This document shows positions 8,778 through 18,240 of a DNA stretch of 64,000 nt, piece by piece. The stretch's first letter is position 1, and each line of letters begins with the position of its first letter. Where the stretch lies: assembly GCF_022836495.1 (NCBI RefSeq), contig NZ_BQXM01000018.1, forward strand, positions 32,966-96,965, given 5' to 3'. Source of the DNA: Desulforhabdus sp. TSK (GTDB lineage: Bacteria > Desulfobacterota > Syntrophobacteria > Syntrophobacterales > Syntrophobacteraceae). Made by a program: the position numbers and the translations under genes. The notes beneath the pieces are model-generated. The model had not been told where the DNA came from. It did not search any database and worked only from the letters and a program-made list of their open reading frames with translations.

Positions 8778-11503
8778 CGGACGATAGCCGGCGTGACGGT
8801 CCGTTGACCGGAAAGCCCGAGGAAAAGGGAACGGAAGGGCCGAACACCGGAGTTCAACCCGGCATAACACGGAAGTTGCCTGACGACGTCCTTGTGACGC
8901 GGGTATTACACGAGGAAGGACCGGCGCTGGGCTCACCCTTCAAGACGACCCGACTGAACGAGTCGGAGCCTTTTCAGACGACAAAACTCAATGGGAATGA
9001 AAATCCGGGTACGCCTGAGCATCAAGGTGAATCGGGAACCGGCGGTTTTACCCGTGTGTTGAATGCCGAGGATGATCGAGTTGATGCACCCCTGACCCTT
9101 CTCGATCATGGAGATCTTGTGGCTGACCGCTATCAGGTGGTCCGCGGGCCTATAGGAGGTTACACGGGAGAGGCCGATGTTTTTGCGGGGAGAGATTCTT
9201 CGAGCGATACCGATATCGTCATAAAGTACTACCGGCCAAACCTTTCGCCTAAAGTGGAGGTGCTGCAGCAACTACGGGATCTCGCTCATCCGGATATCGT
9301 TCGCCTTCTCGATTATGGTGACTGGGGAGGCCGCTTCTACGAGGTGCTCGAGTACTGTGTCGGGGGCTCTGCCATCGACTTCGCTCCGTACACCGAGGAG
9401 GAGCTCAAAAAATTCCTTCTCGAAATCGTCAACGGGCTCGCATCCTGCCATACTCTCGGCATCGTCCACCGGGACATAAAGCCCAGTAATCTCTTTTTTC
9501 GGCATCCCGGTAAAAAGGACCTGGTCATCGGCGACTTCGGTGTGAGCTCGGCCTTCGATTTCCTGGGTGAAGTGAGGACCACCAAGACGCATCGGTTCCG
9601 CACACTCCATTATGCCGCGCCCGAGCTCCTCAACCGCCGACAAATCGGTCCAAAGACGGACTTCTATGCTCTGGGCATCACGCTCGTTCATCTTCTGACT
9701 GGAAAATCACCTTTTCATGACTTCAGGGACGACGAAGCGGTCATCAGCGCTCATTGCCGCAGTGAGGTTCCCCTTCCGGACTCGATGTCCGACGATTTCC
9801 GGCAACTGCTCAGCGGGCTCTTGCGGTACAGTTATGAAAGGCGATGGGGCTTCAACCAGGTGATGGCATGGCTCAAAGGTGAGCCCATCCTGGCTGACGA
9901 TGGCCGCCCGGACTACGATGATCCCCATGTCGGCAAGGCGATGCCTTACAGCAGGGTCCCAGAAGCAACCACGCCGCTGGAGCTAGCCCGGTATCTTCAT
10001 GCTTTCAACGCCACGGAAGATTTATTCAGAGGCAAAATTAGCCAATGGGTCAACCTCTTCAATGCCCGTCTTTCGGATCGGATCGATGAAATCGCGGACA
10101 ACTATACGAGCGAAAAAGAGCTCGGTGTCTTCAAACTGCGCTATGTCCTCGATCCCACGGCACCATTGGAAGCGGCTGGAAGGAAGATCCACACCATCGA
10201 GCAGCTCACGGATCTCTTACGTTCATCCGAAGAGGAAGTTCTGTCCGCCATCGAAAAGCTTCTCTGGGGGAAGCAGCTGGAGTGCTGGATCGAAGTGGTA
10301 CACAATGATGCTCAGGGTATGGAACTGGCTCATAAGATCATGGAAATTCGCGAGAGACTTCCCGAACACTACTCCGAAATCCAGGCGGACCGGAGGAAAA
10401 GGCTGGGAGTGCTATCCCTGCGGTGGCTCCTCGATCCGGCCTTTCCTTTCCAGCTTGCCGATGGGGTCGAGATTTCTCGTCCTGCTGAGCTCGAAATGGT
10501 CCTGGGTCGGGATATGAAGCTCATCGCCTCCGTACAGGCTCATCTCTTCGGAGGGACTTTCGAGGAGTGGCTAACTCAGTGTTTTCCGAATCGAGAAAAT
10601 GATTGTGACTTCATCTCCGGATGCCGCAAGCGACATGCCGGTAATCCGAAGCTCGGAGCCTATGCGCTCCGCTGGCGGTTCTGCCCCGACCTGCCTTTTC
10701 CCTTCCGGGCTGGTGAACATGCCAGATTCCCCAAAGATCTGGCGGCGCTCATCGACCGGAACGAAGAGAGCTGGAAGCGGGGAATCGTTGCGCTTTCCGA
10801 GGGATGGATTCGCGAATGGCTTGTCGCCACAGGGCGACTGTCGAACGCAGTGGAGTTCGACAGAGTGATGCCGCAGGATTCCACCCCGTCATCCCGGACC
10901 ATGGAAGCGGTTCAGCACCTTCTGGACCCTGATCTGCCCTGGCCCCGGATCAGCGCAGACAGGACGGCATTGCCGTTCGGGAGCATCGGGATGGAATCGT
11001 CGAGGACACAAAGAATCACTTTCAGCAATGCCGGCAGAGGCTTCCTGGTGGGGAATTTCAGGCTGCAGGGTCAGGGACACGGGATTGCCATCGACCAGGA
11101 ATCCTTCGAAGGAGGGCCTGTCGTGGTCGAAGTCACCGCCGACGCCCGGGGGCTTCCCGCCGGTTCTAGCCAGATCGTCACCCTCGTTGCTGAAGCCAAT
11201 GGCAGCCGTATGGAAATCCCCATCTCTTTCACGGCGGGGATCCCCTGGTTGGAGATTTTTTGTCGTAGCCTGGGCGTTGGTTGTATCTGCGCGGTCGTTT
11301 TTGGCATCTTGCGGTTCATCATTGGAAGCAGCACGGGAATCGCAGGGCCACTTTGGTGGATCTCGTTCGAAAATGTCGAGGGATACTGGTTCAGACACCC
11401 GGATCTCATTCTCTGGGCTGCCCTCCTTATCGGTGGTGTGGGAGGGGGTCTCTATTACCTCATTCGAATGGGAGGTGCAAACAAAGCGCGGCGGGATGAG
11501 TGA
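8774..11503 (+). CDS. Transmembrane Ser/Thr protein kinase with internal repeats
   Basis: Residues ~115-375 are a Hanks-type kinase: an unusual Gly-rich loop (GPIGGYTGEADVF), catalytic VIKYY lysine, GIVHRDIKPSN, GDFG and YAAPELL, so it should be active. The first ~110 residues carry four Thr-basic-x-Leu motifs (TRVLHEE, TTRLNE, TTKLNG, TRVLNAEDD), plausible autophosphorylation sites for the FHA neighbour. Residues ~415-700 hold about three copies of a ~85-residue repeat centred on LGVxxLRWxLDPxxPF, followed by a beta-sandwich-like domain. Two C-terminal hydrophobic segments (WLEIFCRSLGVGCICAVVFG; LILWAALLIGGVGGGLYYLI) anchor it in the membrane. It is probably the signalling hub of the operon. 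Confidence 0.92.
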   Translation: MTDDSRRDGPLTGKPEEKGTEGPNTGVQPGITRKLPDDVLVTRVLHEEGPALGSPFKTTRLNESEPFQTTKLNGNENPGTPEHQGESGTGGFTRVLNAEDDRVDAPLTLLDHGDLVADRYQVVRGPIGGYTGEADVFAGRDSSSDTDIVIKYYRPNLSPKVEVLQQLRDLAHPDIVRLLDYGDWGGRFYEVLEYCVGGSAIDFAPYTEEELKKFLLEIVNGLASCHTLGIVHRDIKPSNLFFRHPGKKDLVIGDFGVSSAFDFLGEVRTTKTHRFRTLHYAAPELLNRRQIGPKTDFYALGITLVHLLTGKSPFHDFRDDEAVISAHCRSEVPLPDSMSDDFRQLLSGLLRYSYERRWGFNQVMAWLKGEPILADDGRPDYDDPHVGKAMPYSRVPEATTPLELARYLHAFNATEDLFRGKISQWVNLFNARLSDRIDEIADNYTSEKELGVFKLRYVLDPTAPLEAAGRKIHTIEQLTDLLRSSEEEVLSAIEKLLWGKQLECWIEVVHNDAQGMELAHKIMEIRERLPEHYSEIQADRRKRLGVLSLRWLLDPAFPFQLADGVEISRPAELEMVLGRDMKLIASVQAHLFGGTFEEWLTQCFPNRENDCDFISGCRKRHAGNPKLGAYALRWRFCPDLPFPFRAGEHARFPKDLAALIDRNEESWKRGIVALSEGWIREWLVATGRLSNAVEFDRVMPQDSTPSSRTMEAVQHLLDPDLPWPRISADRTALPFGSIGMESSRTQRITFSNAGRGFLVGNFRLQGQGHGIAIDQESFEGGPVVVEVTADARGLPAGSSQIVTLVAEANGSRMEIPISFTAGIPWLEIFCRSLGVGCICAVVFGILRFIIGSSTGIAGPLWWISFENVEGYWFRHPDLILWAALLIGGVGGGLYYLIRMGGANKARRDE

Positions 11504-11575
11504 CTTCTGAACATCTCCCCGGTGTTACTAACCCGGCGCGAAGGGTGAAAGACTTGCATGACAGGAGAAAGATCG

Positions 11576-12517
11576 ATGCGCATGGCTGGAGAGAGGGCAG
11601 TGAAGGCTGTCTCCTGGCGTCACGCCTATAAGGATGGTCTGGCGATCACGTTTCACCATAAGGTGCTCCTGCTGATCGCGGCCTTCTCGGCAGTCTGTGA
11701 ACGGTCCATTACCCTGTTCACCGATTATACCGGTGTGAGCATCGAGCAGGCGGCGATAGACTATCGGGATCTCCTCGCTTCTTCTCCTTATGGCATAGAC
11801 CAGGATTTAAGTGTCCTTTTGCCCTATAGAGGACTTATGACCTTTCTGCCATTGGCTTGCGGACTTTTCATCCTTGGAGCCTTTCTGCTGGTAGGTCTCC
11901 TTGGTCTATTGCGGGACTTGCTCACTCGTAGAGGCTACCGGGTCCAGGAGGTTTTTGTTAGAGGGCGGGAGTATTTCTGGACGATCTTCAAGTTCAAACT
12001 GCCCATCTATGTCGTCAATTCAACTTTTATTGCCGTGGTTGCTCCGCCCCTGCTTTCCTTTCGGGGAGAGAGGGGAGCTTACGTCTTCTGGGTGTCTATT
12101 GCCTCGTTTACCTCTTTCCTACTCTTCGCCGCAGCTCGTGTCCCCCTTTCTCTTGGCCCTAAAATCATCGTGGTGGAGGAACTCCGCCGAGTGATCGCCG
12201 TTTATCGAAGGGTCACCGAGGTTATCAAGCCCGTCATGGGGCAGACCGCGATTTTTTATATGATCCTGATGGGGATCGTTGGACTTGGATTCCTGGTGCC
12301 CATGGGAATCACTCGGCTTGGACTACCCGCAATCAGTGAAACCGTTCTTTCCGTTTTTTTCATAGCTTTTGTGACGGTGGTGATGAAAGCCTCCTCGTTC
12401 AGTTTCTACCTGCAGCTTTTGTCCGTTTCGGCAGCGTCGCATGGGGACATGAGCTGTGAAACGTCTAGAATGGCTGTTGCACCTGTGGGGATTTCTCGGC
12501 GGGTCGAAAGAGATTGA
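11576..12517 (+). CDS. Polytopic membrane protein of unknown function
   Basis: The ATG at 11576 has AGGAG eight bases upstream and is preferred over the ATG at 11558. About six hydrophobic segments are visible, including VLLLIAAFSAVCE, LPLACGLFILGAFLLVGLLGL, VFWVSIASFTSFLLFAAA and FYMILMGIVGLGFLVPMGI. It resembles generic glycerophosphoryl or DUF-type integral membrane proteins, but no family is recognised. It lies 72 bases after the kinase gene and is likely co-transcribed. It may anchor or receive signals from the kinase. Confidence 0.65.
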   Translation: MRMAGERAVKAVSWRHAYKDGLAITFHHKVLLLIAAFSAVCERSITLFTDYTGVSIEQAAIDYRDLLASSPYGIDQDLSVLLPYRGLMTFLPLACGLFILGAFLLVGLLGLLRDLLTRRGYRVQEVFVRGREYFWTIFKFKLPIYVVNSTFIAVVAPPLLSFRGERGAYVFWVSIASFTSFLLFAAARVPLSLGPKIIVVEELRRVIAVYRRVTEVIKPVMGQTAIFYMILMGIVGLGFLVPMGITRLGLPAISETVLSVFFIAFVTVVMKASSFSFYLQLLSVSAASHGDMSCETSRMAVAPVGISRRVERD

Positions 12518-12533
12518 GACAGGAGAGATTGGC

Positions 12534-13985
12534 ATGGAAGATTTTGTGGGATGGCTGATCGGGGCTGTATTCGTAATATTTATTGTGGGCGCGATTCTCA
12601 AGTACATGTACTTTACCATCGTGCTCATCTCCGCAAATATACTTACTGCTGCAGATAAGATGCTTGGCGCATGGTCCATGTTTCCTCCGGTGGTCTCATG
12701 GGCCTTGATGGGCTTTCTGTTGGGTTCACTTCTTTACTTTGCTTTCATCGAGGCAAATCGTTTGAATCGGCCAGGGCTCAAGGAGAGCGTGATCGGAGCC
12801 TGTGCTGTCATTGTCCTCCTCTGTCCCCTGATGGGTCCGTGGATCAACGATGGGCTTCAATCCTTGAGTCGACAGCCGACTCCGGTGGAAGCGACTCCCC
12901 AATTGACTCCTAAAGCCAAGAATGCAGGTCAACTCCCTCCTGCTGAGACAACACCAGTGAACTCCACTCCGCAAACAGTCGTTCAGCCCGTTGCTGTCCC
13001 CATCACACCTGCGGTGAGTCGGCAGAGTGCAGCACAACTTTATGAACGTGGCATGGAATTATTTGCCGGCAACGATTTCAGTGCTGCGGCTCCCTTGTTG
13101 GAGGATTCCATAAAAGCGGGACTATCCGGCGAGCGGCTTGGGAAGTGTTATCTGAAGCTCCTACGTATTTTCAGAGAGCTGAAGGATGCAAACAAGTATG
13201 CATACTATTCGATAAAACGCAGGGACTTCAGCGATTCAGCCTTTACTCATGCCTATGTGAAACTGTTTTGTGATGTTTATACAGAAGATGGTCATGATAC
13301 CAAGGACATAGTGTTCGAAATACCCAATATGGTCAAAGGCCCCTGGGACCGCTCTACCATGGGTGAATTCTCTGGTTATACGGTGAGATCCGGGAATGTT
13401 CGAATCACTTTCGACAAGTTGGGATACCAAACCGGTAAAATTGAATTTCCGGCAAAGCCCGGTGAGATTGTGACAGTGATAAATCAAACAGTCATACTGA
13501 AAAAAGATAAAAAAACAACCGAGATCGCTTCGTCAAAAAATGCACATGAGGAATTACGCCAAATCGAAGATCAAAGGGACATGCAGTATGGAACCCCTCA
13601 AACTCGAGCTTCACAACCTGCTGTGCAACCTCCGAACCCGATACACAGTCCCGTGCATACAAGAGATGTGTCGGTAATTTCTCCGGCCGCTCCTTCGAGG
13701 CAGGAGCTAAAAACGAGAATCGAGCGGGAGTTGGAAAAGAAAGACATTTTCTCCGTTTCCGTGTACGTGCAAGAGGGGGGGATTGTAAACCTTTCCGGAG
13801 TGGTGGCAAGTTCCAGGGAAATCGAGAGGGTCAGAGGCATCGTCACTAAGGTGCCGGGAGTCATTCGAATCAAGAGCTACCTTTCGGCCCGGACCGCTCC
13901 TCCACCGCCGCCCAGGCGCGCTGTGACTACCGATAGCTCCCAATCCACATTTCATCCGGCGATACGGCCACAATCAGAACGGTAA
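12534..13985 (+). CDS. Membrane-anchored protein with TPR-like and BON domains
   Basis: The ATG at 12534 follows AGGAGAG, 16 bases after the previous stop; a longer frame starting inside the previous gene is rejected. Three N-terminal hydrophobic helices are followed by a Thr/Pro-rich linker, a TPR-like pair (AAQLYERGMELFAGNDFSAA), and a domain with a PEGA-like feel (VRSGNVRITFDKLGYQTGKI). A C-terminal BON-like domain runs QELKTRIERELEKKD to VPGVIRIKSYL, with a Pro-rich end. The BON region parallels that of the protein at 1-1164. It is likely a periplasm-facing structural or sensory component; the function is unknown. Confidence 0.7.
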   Translation: MEDFVGWLIGAVFVIFIVGAILKYMYFTIVLISANILTAADKMLGAWSMFPPVVSWALMGFLLGSLLYFAFIEANRLNRPGLKESVIGACAVIVLLCPLMGPWINDGLQSLSRQPTPVEATPQLTPKAKNAGQLPPAETTPVNSTPQTVVQPVAVPITPAVSRQSAAQLYERGMELFAGNDFSAAAPLLEDSIKAGLSGERLGKCYLKLLRIFRELKDANKYAYYSIKRRDFSDSAFTHAYVKLFCDVYTEDGHDTKDIVFEIPNMVKGPWDRSTMGEFSGYTVRSGNVRITFDKLGYQTGKIEFPAKPGEIVTVINQTVILKKDKKTTEIASSKNAHEELRQIEDQRDMQYGTPQTRASQPAVQPPNPIHSPVHTRDVSVISPAAPSRQELKTRIERELEKKDIFSVSVYVQEGGIVNLSGVVASSREIERVRGIVTKVPGVIRIKSYLSARTAPPPPPRRAVTTDSSQSTFHPAIRPQSER

Positions 13986-13995
13986 GGAACACTTC

Positions 13996-14271
13996 ATGGA
14001 AATTTTTGGACCTTTATCTTTACTCGCCGTCATGATCTTCGGTTTTTTGGTGATGTTTGGAATCGTCCCATTGCGCAAGGTGGGAAAGTCCCTGGTTCTT
14101 CTCTTGCTCTTTATCGCCCTGGCCCCCATGTTCTTCAGTTCCGCGCGCTCCGGAAGCACACAGTTTTTCTCCATGAACCACAGCTGGTGGGTGTACCTTG
14201 TCCTCTTCTTCGGGATTCTTGTTGTCATCAGGGTTGTTTTGAGTTTGCTCTTCCCCTCGCGGCGCAGGTAG
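13996..14271 (+). CDS. Small three-helix membrane protein
   Basis: The ATG has AAGGAAC nine bases upstream. The 91-residue product is almost all hydrophobic, with three predicted transmembrane segments (LLAVMIFGFLVMFGIVPL; SLVLLLLFIALAPMFF; VYLVLFFGILVVIRVVLSLL) and a short basic tail. It lies 10 bases after the BON-domain gene. No family is recognised. Confidence 0.6.
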   Translation: MEIFGPLSLLAVMIFGFLVMFGIVPLRKVGKSLVLLLLFIALAPMFFSSARSGSTQFFSMNHSWWVYLVLFFGILVVIRVVLSLLFPSRRR

Positions 14272-14297
14272 AGTGGTGGAAAGGATGATGGGCGAAG

Positions 14298-15155
14298 ATG
14301 GCTGAAAGCTGCGGCAATTGTGGATATGCGGGAAACGAGGACCAGGCGGAACGGTGCTCCATGTGTGGCGCCTCGTTGCAGGCAAGGCCTGCCCCTAAGC
14401 GCAGGTCGTCCATCGGAGAGATCACCCACGAAGTCTCAGGTACCGTTCCCGCCCCAAAGGGAGGAGGAACTTCTGCTCCTTACCCTAGAAGAGAGTCTTC
14501 CGAGAGAGGACCCCAACCGGAGACACGAGCTTCCACTGCCACGACAGGCATGGAAGCTGCTTCAGGCAATGCTGCCGACCGGGAAGGTGTACGAGGCCGC
14601 ATCAGCCACATGGAGCGCTTCGATGAGCCACCACCGCCCAATGTCTATCGGACCCTGTCCTGTTTGATACTCTCCTTGCTGTTTGGCGTTCCCATCATGG
14701 CCGTTTCACTCCTTTTAGGGATCATCAGCCTCGCTTTTGCGATCATCGGGTTTGCAGCCATTTCCCGACTCTTCAACCCCTACGCTTTTATCATGACGAT
14801 CTGGCACATCATCGAGATTTTCGTCCTGGGAGGCATAGGGCGAACCGATACCATCCCCGTTTATCGGGGGATGGTAGAAACCCTGCAAGGAGAAGAACAA
14901 CAGTTCCTGTTCCACGGCCCCATTGAATATGGAAACCTTGTGGTTGGGCACCATGTCCGGCTGACGGGAACCTGGCGCGAGGGAACATGGTTGGTCGCTG
15001 AGGGGTACGACGAGACAGTGAGGTCCGCCATCACGACGCGTTTCAGAAATCGATGGAGGGTTTTCTTCTTTGTCCTGCTCTTCGTCTTGCTGGCTGTTGT
15101 CATTTCAGGATGGATATTCTACTCCAACTCCCACGGCAGGCTGCCATGGCTGTAA
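14298..15155 (+). CDS. Zinc-ribbon membrane protein
   Basis: An N-terminal zinc ribbon (CGNCGYAGNEDQAERCSMCG) is followed by a ~85-residue low-complexity linker and two or three adjacent transmembrane helices (LSCLILSLLFGVPIMAVSLL; AIIGFAAISRLF). A soluble domain rich in strands (LFHGPIEYGNLVVGHHVRL) with an OB-fold-like look comes next, and a final helix (FVLLFVLLAVVISGWIFY) ends the protein. It is the fourth consecutive membrane gene of the operon, and its 3' end overlaps the start of the HerA gene. Zinc ribbons recur in at least five proteins of this window, so they may be a common docking feature. The precise role is unknown. Confidence 0.65.
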   Translation: MAESCGNCGYAGNEDQAERCSMCGASLQARPAPKRRSSIGEITHEVSGTVPAPKGGGTSAPYPRRESSERGPQPETRASTATTGMEAASGNAADREGVRGRISHMERFDEPPPPNVYRTLSCLILSLLFGVPIMAVSLLLGIISLAFAIIGFAAISRLFNPYAFIMTIWHIIEIFVLGGIGRTDTIPVYRGMVETLQGEEQQFLFHGPIEYGNLVVGHHVRLTGTWREGTWLVAEGYDETVRSAITTRFRNRWRVFFFVLLFVLLAVVISGWIFYSNSHGRLPWL

Positions 15156-18145
15156 GCGTCGAACACAACCTCTTTCCCGACCTGCCGCCTCGAGCGGAGC
15201 TTTTCGAGAAGGTGGGACTCCTGGAAAAATCCTGGCTGGATGGGACTTTCCTTGGGTTTCCTGGTCATATCGGAACGATCCTAAGGGAATTCCAGTTTTT
15301 CAGGATCACCGGATCGCCTGCCGTCTTCGACGAAAAGAACAGTCGCCTGCTGGCAAAAACCGCGCTTTATGGTTTCTTTCCAGCGATACACAATCAATCG
15401 CTCCCCGTTATCTACATCATTCGTGGCAACCGGGAGGGGGTGCAGCTTTACATGGGCACAAACGCAATGGGTCCAGCGAGCTTTTCAGCCCTTTTCGCCG
15501 GACACCTGAATCCTTCCCTCTACGCCGTCGCACCCGAAGTCAGTGGCTGGGATCTGCAAAGCTACCGCCACGGCGTCGCCCTCACGGGCATTCCTCACCT
15601 GCATCGCGAACGCGAACAGGACCGCGAGGGACCGGCGGGCTTCCAGGCGCCGCTTCATTTTGACCGGATGCTTTTGGGACTTCTTCGAGAGGAATGGATT
15701 TACATCGTGCAGGCCTTTCCCCTCATGCGCCAGCAGACGAACGGTTGGTTCGAACAGTGTGCAAGAGAGGTCAAGGACACCAAGGAGTCGTTCCTGCTGC
15801 GGGATTCCCAGAAACCCAACCGGACGGCATCCTATTACGTCGAAATTCTGGAGCGATCCATTCAGCGTCTCAAGCGCGGCAAGCAACAGGGGCTCTGGCA
15901 AACCGGCGTGTACCTGCTCTGTGCCAACCCCGAGACAGCCAGGCGCGGGGCGGCGCTCCTGTGTTCCATCCACGCCGGTGAGCGGTCGATCCCCGAGCCG
16001 GTGCGCTGCCATATCTGTCGGCAGGATGCCACTCTCTCTCCTTTTCTCAACTGCTATCATTCGGAAGAGCTTCAGGCATTCATCACTCTTCCCGGACGGG
16101 AATTCCCCGGATATCGTCTGCAGGAGCAGCCGGTTTTCGATGTCGATTTTACCTCAGGAGCGGAAAAGCCCGTAGCCATGGGAAGCATCATCGATCATGG
16201 TGCGGTCTTGAGCCATCGATGTTCCATCCCGGCGGACGATTTGACCATGCACGGTCTGGTGGCGGGAGTCACGGGAAGCGGGAAGACCAGCACCATTCTC
16301 CACCTTTTGCTCGATCTCCACCGCCGCTACCATGTGCCCTTCCTGGTGATCGAACCCGCCAAGTCCGAATACCGGCGCCTGATGAGGGAGATCGATTCCC
16401 TGCTCGTTTTCACCCTCGGAGAAGAGCGCCCGGGTGTTTCCGCTCCCTTCCGCCTGAACCCTTTCGCGTTTCCTCCGGGTATCTCGCTCCAGACCCATAT
16501 CGACTACCTCAAAGCGGTCTTCAGTGCGAGCTTTGTCATGTATGCTCCCATGCCCTATGTCCTCGACGAATGCCTATACAGAATCTATGAAGACCGTGGC
16601 TGGAATCTTGTCACCTCGACCAACCCCCGCGGCTGTGACGGCGCTGCCTTTCCGACCCTCATGGACCTCTATCGCAAGATCGACGAAGTCGTGGACGGGC
16701 TCGGCTACCAGGACCGTACGACCATGGACATCAAGGCGGCGCTCAAAACCCGGATTCGCAATCTGTGCCTGGGGGGCAAGGGGATGATGCTCAACACGGT
16801 ATCTTCCGTCCCCTTCGGGGACCTCATGACGCGCCCGGTGGTCCTGGAGCTCAAATACCTCGGCAATGACGAGGAAAAAGCCTTCATGATGGGGCTGATC
16901 CTCATGGCCCTCTCGGAGCACTGGGAGGCGGCGCAGAGCCGCGAAACGGCTGCGGTATCCGGGCTGAGGCATCTGACCGTGATCGAGGAGGCACACCGCC
17001 TGCTCAGAAATGCCCCTTCGGAAAAAGCGTCCGAGGAGCAGAGCAACATCCGGGGGAAAGGGGTGGAGACCTTCTGCAATCTCCTGGCGGAAATCAGGGC
17101 CTATGGAGAGGGAGTGATTGTCTCAGAGCAGATTCCTTCCAAGCTCGCCCCGGATGTGATCAAGAATTCCAATCTCAAGATCATGCACCGCATGGTCTCG
17201 AAGGAAGACCGGGACATGATGGGCGACACCATGAATCTGGATTCGCTGCAGAAGCGCCAGGTGCTGAGTCTCGGGGCTGGCGAGGCCATTTTCTTCCGTG
17301 AAGGGCTGGACCGTCCGATGCGGATTTTGGTTCCGCTCCCCGAAGTGAAGTCGCGAGTGGAGCTGCTCAATGACAGCGACGTCCGAACCGGCATGATAAC
17401 GCGCTATTATCGGGAGCGTCCGTATCTGCTTCAGGAAAAGGCCGCCTGCTCTGTCTGTCCGGCATCGAATGTCGAAGAGTGCGAGCAGGTCAAACGAGAG
17501 GTGCGGAAGCTGTGCAGCCGGGAGGGCTTCGAGGAGTTGCTGGTGCGCTGTTTTCTGCCTTACCTCCTTCAGCCCGACAGGCGGGAGCTCCGGGAGCATT
17601 TCACGGCGGTCTTAGGATCGAGGCAGGACTTTGAAGGGGGACGGTTTCATTGCCTGGCATCGGAGCTCATCCGACGGTATCTCGGGGCGAAGGGGGACTT
17701 TTTGTCATGGTCCTTTGAAACCATCGGAAGACTTACAGCGGAAGCGGAGGAAAGCATTGCGAGCAGGGAAGCGGGCAGGATCATCGGCTTGCACTGCCTG
17801 CGAGAAGGGGCGAAGGGGGAAGGGCAGGCATCTCCCGTGTGCGACCAGTGCAGGGTGCGGTGCCTTTTCGCCTACGAAGGAAAAGTGATCGGAAAAGACC
17901 CGCTTCTCCACAACCGCCTGGTGCAACTTCTGTCCGGTGCTGAACACGGCCTGAGATTCTACCAGGATCTTGTGATTCTCCTCCTGGACCATCTCAGGGA
18001 CATCCTTGCGGTTGAAGAGGGACGTCATGTGACCGATCTCGCCTTTTGCTGTCTGGTGAACAAGTTGGTGGAGCTTGGATTTTCTGTCCGAACGCAGCGG
18101 AGCATCCTGGAGCGGTTCGTGCAAGTGGCTTCGAGCGTGATCTGA
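15146..18145 (+). CDS. HerA/FtsK-type P-loop ATPase with cysteine clusters
   Basis: The ATG at 15146 overlaps the previous stop by 10 bases; an ATG at 15110 is an alternative start. The ATPase core has Walker A AGVTGSGKTSTI near residue 375, IEPAKSEYRRL just after it, and Walker B LTVIEEAHRLL near 610, the arrangement of HerA/DUF87 proteins. Three Cys-rich patches (CHICRQD near 286; CSVCPASNVEEC near 767; CDQCRVRC near 888) suggest zinc or Fe-S binding. The ~370-residue N-terminal region is unrecognised. HerA motors translocate DNA or remodel complexes and are frequent in bacterial conflict systems. Here it could be the effector-loading motor. Confidence 0.88.
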   Translation: MAVSVEHNLFPDLPPRAELFEKVGLLEKSWLDGTFLGFPGHIGTILREFQFFRITGSPAVFDEKNSRLLAKTALYGFFPAIHNQSLPVIYIIRGNREGVQLYMGTNAMGPASFSALFAGHLNPSLYAVAPEVSGWDLQSYRHGVALTGIPHLHREREQDREGPAGFQAPLHFDRMLLGLLREEWIYIVQAFPLMRQQTNGWFEQCAREVKDTKESFLLRDSQKPNRTASYYVEILERSIQRLKRGKQQGLWQTGVYLLCANPETARRGAALLCSIHAGERSIPEPVRCHICRQDATLSPFLNCYHSEELQAFITLPGREFPGYRLQEQPVFDVDFTSGAEKPVAMGSIIDHGAVLSHRCSIPADDLTMHGLVAGVTGSGKTSTILHLLLDLHRRYHVPFLVIEPAKSEYRRLMREIDSLLVFTLGEERPGVSAPFRLNPFAFPPGISLQTHIDYLKAVFSASFVMYAPMPYVLDECLYRIYEDRGWNLVTSTNPRGCDGAAFPTLMDLYRKIDEVVDGLGYQDRTTMDIKAALKTRIRNLCLGGKGMMLNTVSSVPFGDLMTRPVVLELKYLGNDEEKAFMMGLILMALSEHWEAAQSRETAAVSGLRHLTVIEEAHRLLRNAPSEKASEEQSNIRGKGVETFCNLLAEIRAYGEGVIVSEQIPSKLAPDVIKNSNLKIMHRMVSKEDRDMMGDTMNLDSLQKRQVLSLGAGEAIFFREGLDRPMRILVPLPEVKSRVELLNDSDVRTGMITRYYRERPYLLQEKAACSVCPASNVEECEQVKREVRKLCSREGFEELLVRCFLPYLLQPDRRELREHFTAVLGSRQDFEGGRFHCLASELIRRYLGAKGDFLSWSFETIGRLTAEAEESIASREAGRIIGLHCLREGAKGEGQASPVCDQCRVRCLFAYEGKVIGKDPLLHNRLVQLLSGAEHGLRFYQDLVILLLDHLRDILAVEEGRHVTDLAFCCLVNKLVELGFSVRTQRSILERFVQVASSVI

Positions 18146-18240
18146 GCTGTTGGTCGAAATGGCAGAATTTTGTGATTCTTTTGGGGCAACATGGAAACCG
18201 GGTGCTTTCGGTTGTTATTGTGACGTGCGGAGGTAGGTGA

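Noticed and set aside
4480..11503. Type VI secretion locus (ClpV-like AAA, FHA, PP2C, kinase)
   Set aside because: The four partners occur in T6SS loci, but no TssB/C, Hcp, VgrG, TssJ/L/M or baseplate gene is present, and the AAA protein has one Clp ring with a different N-terminus.
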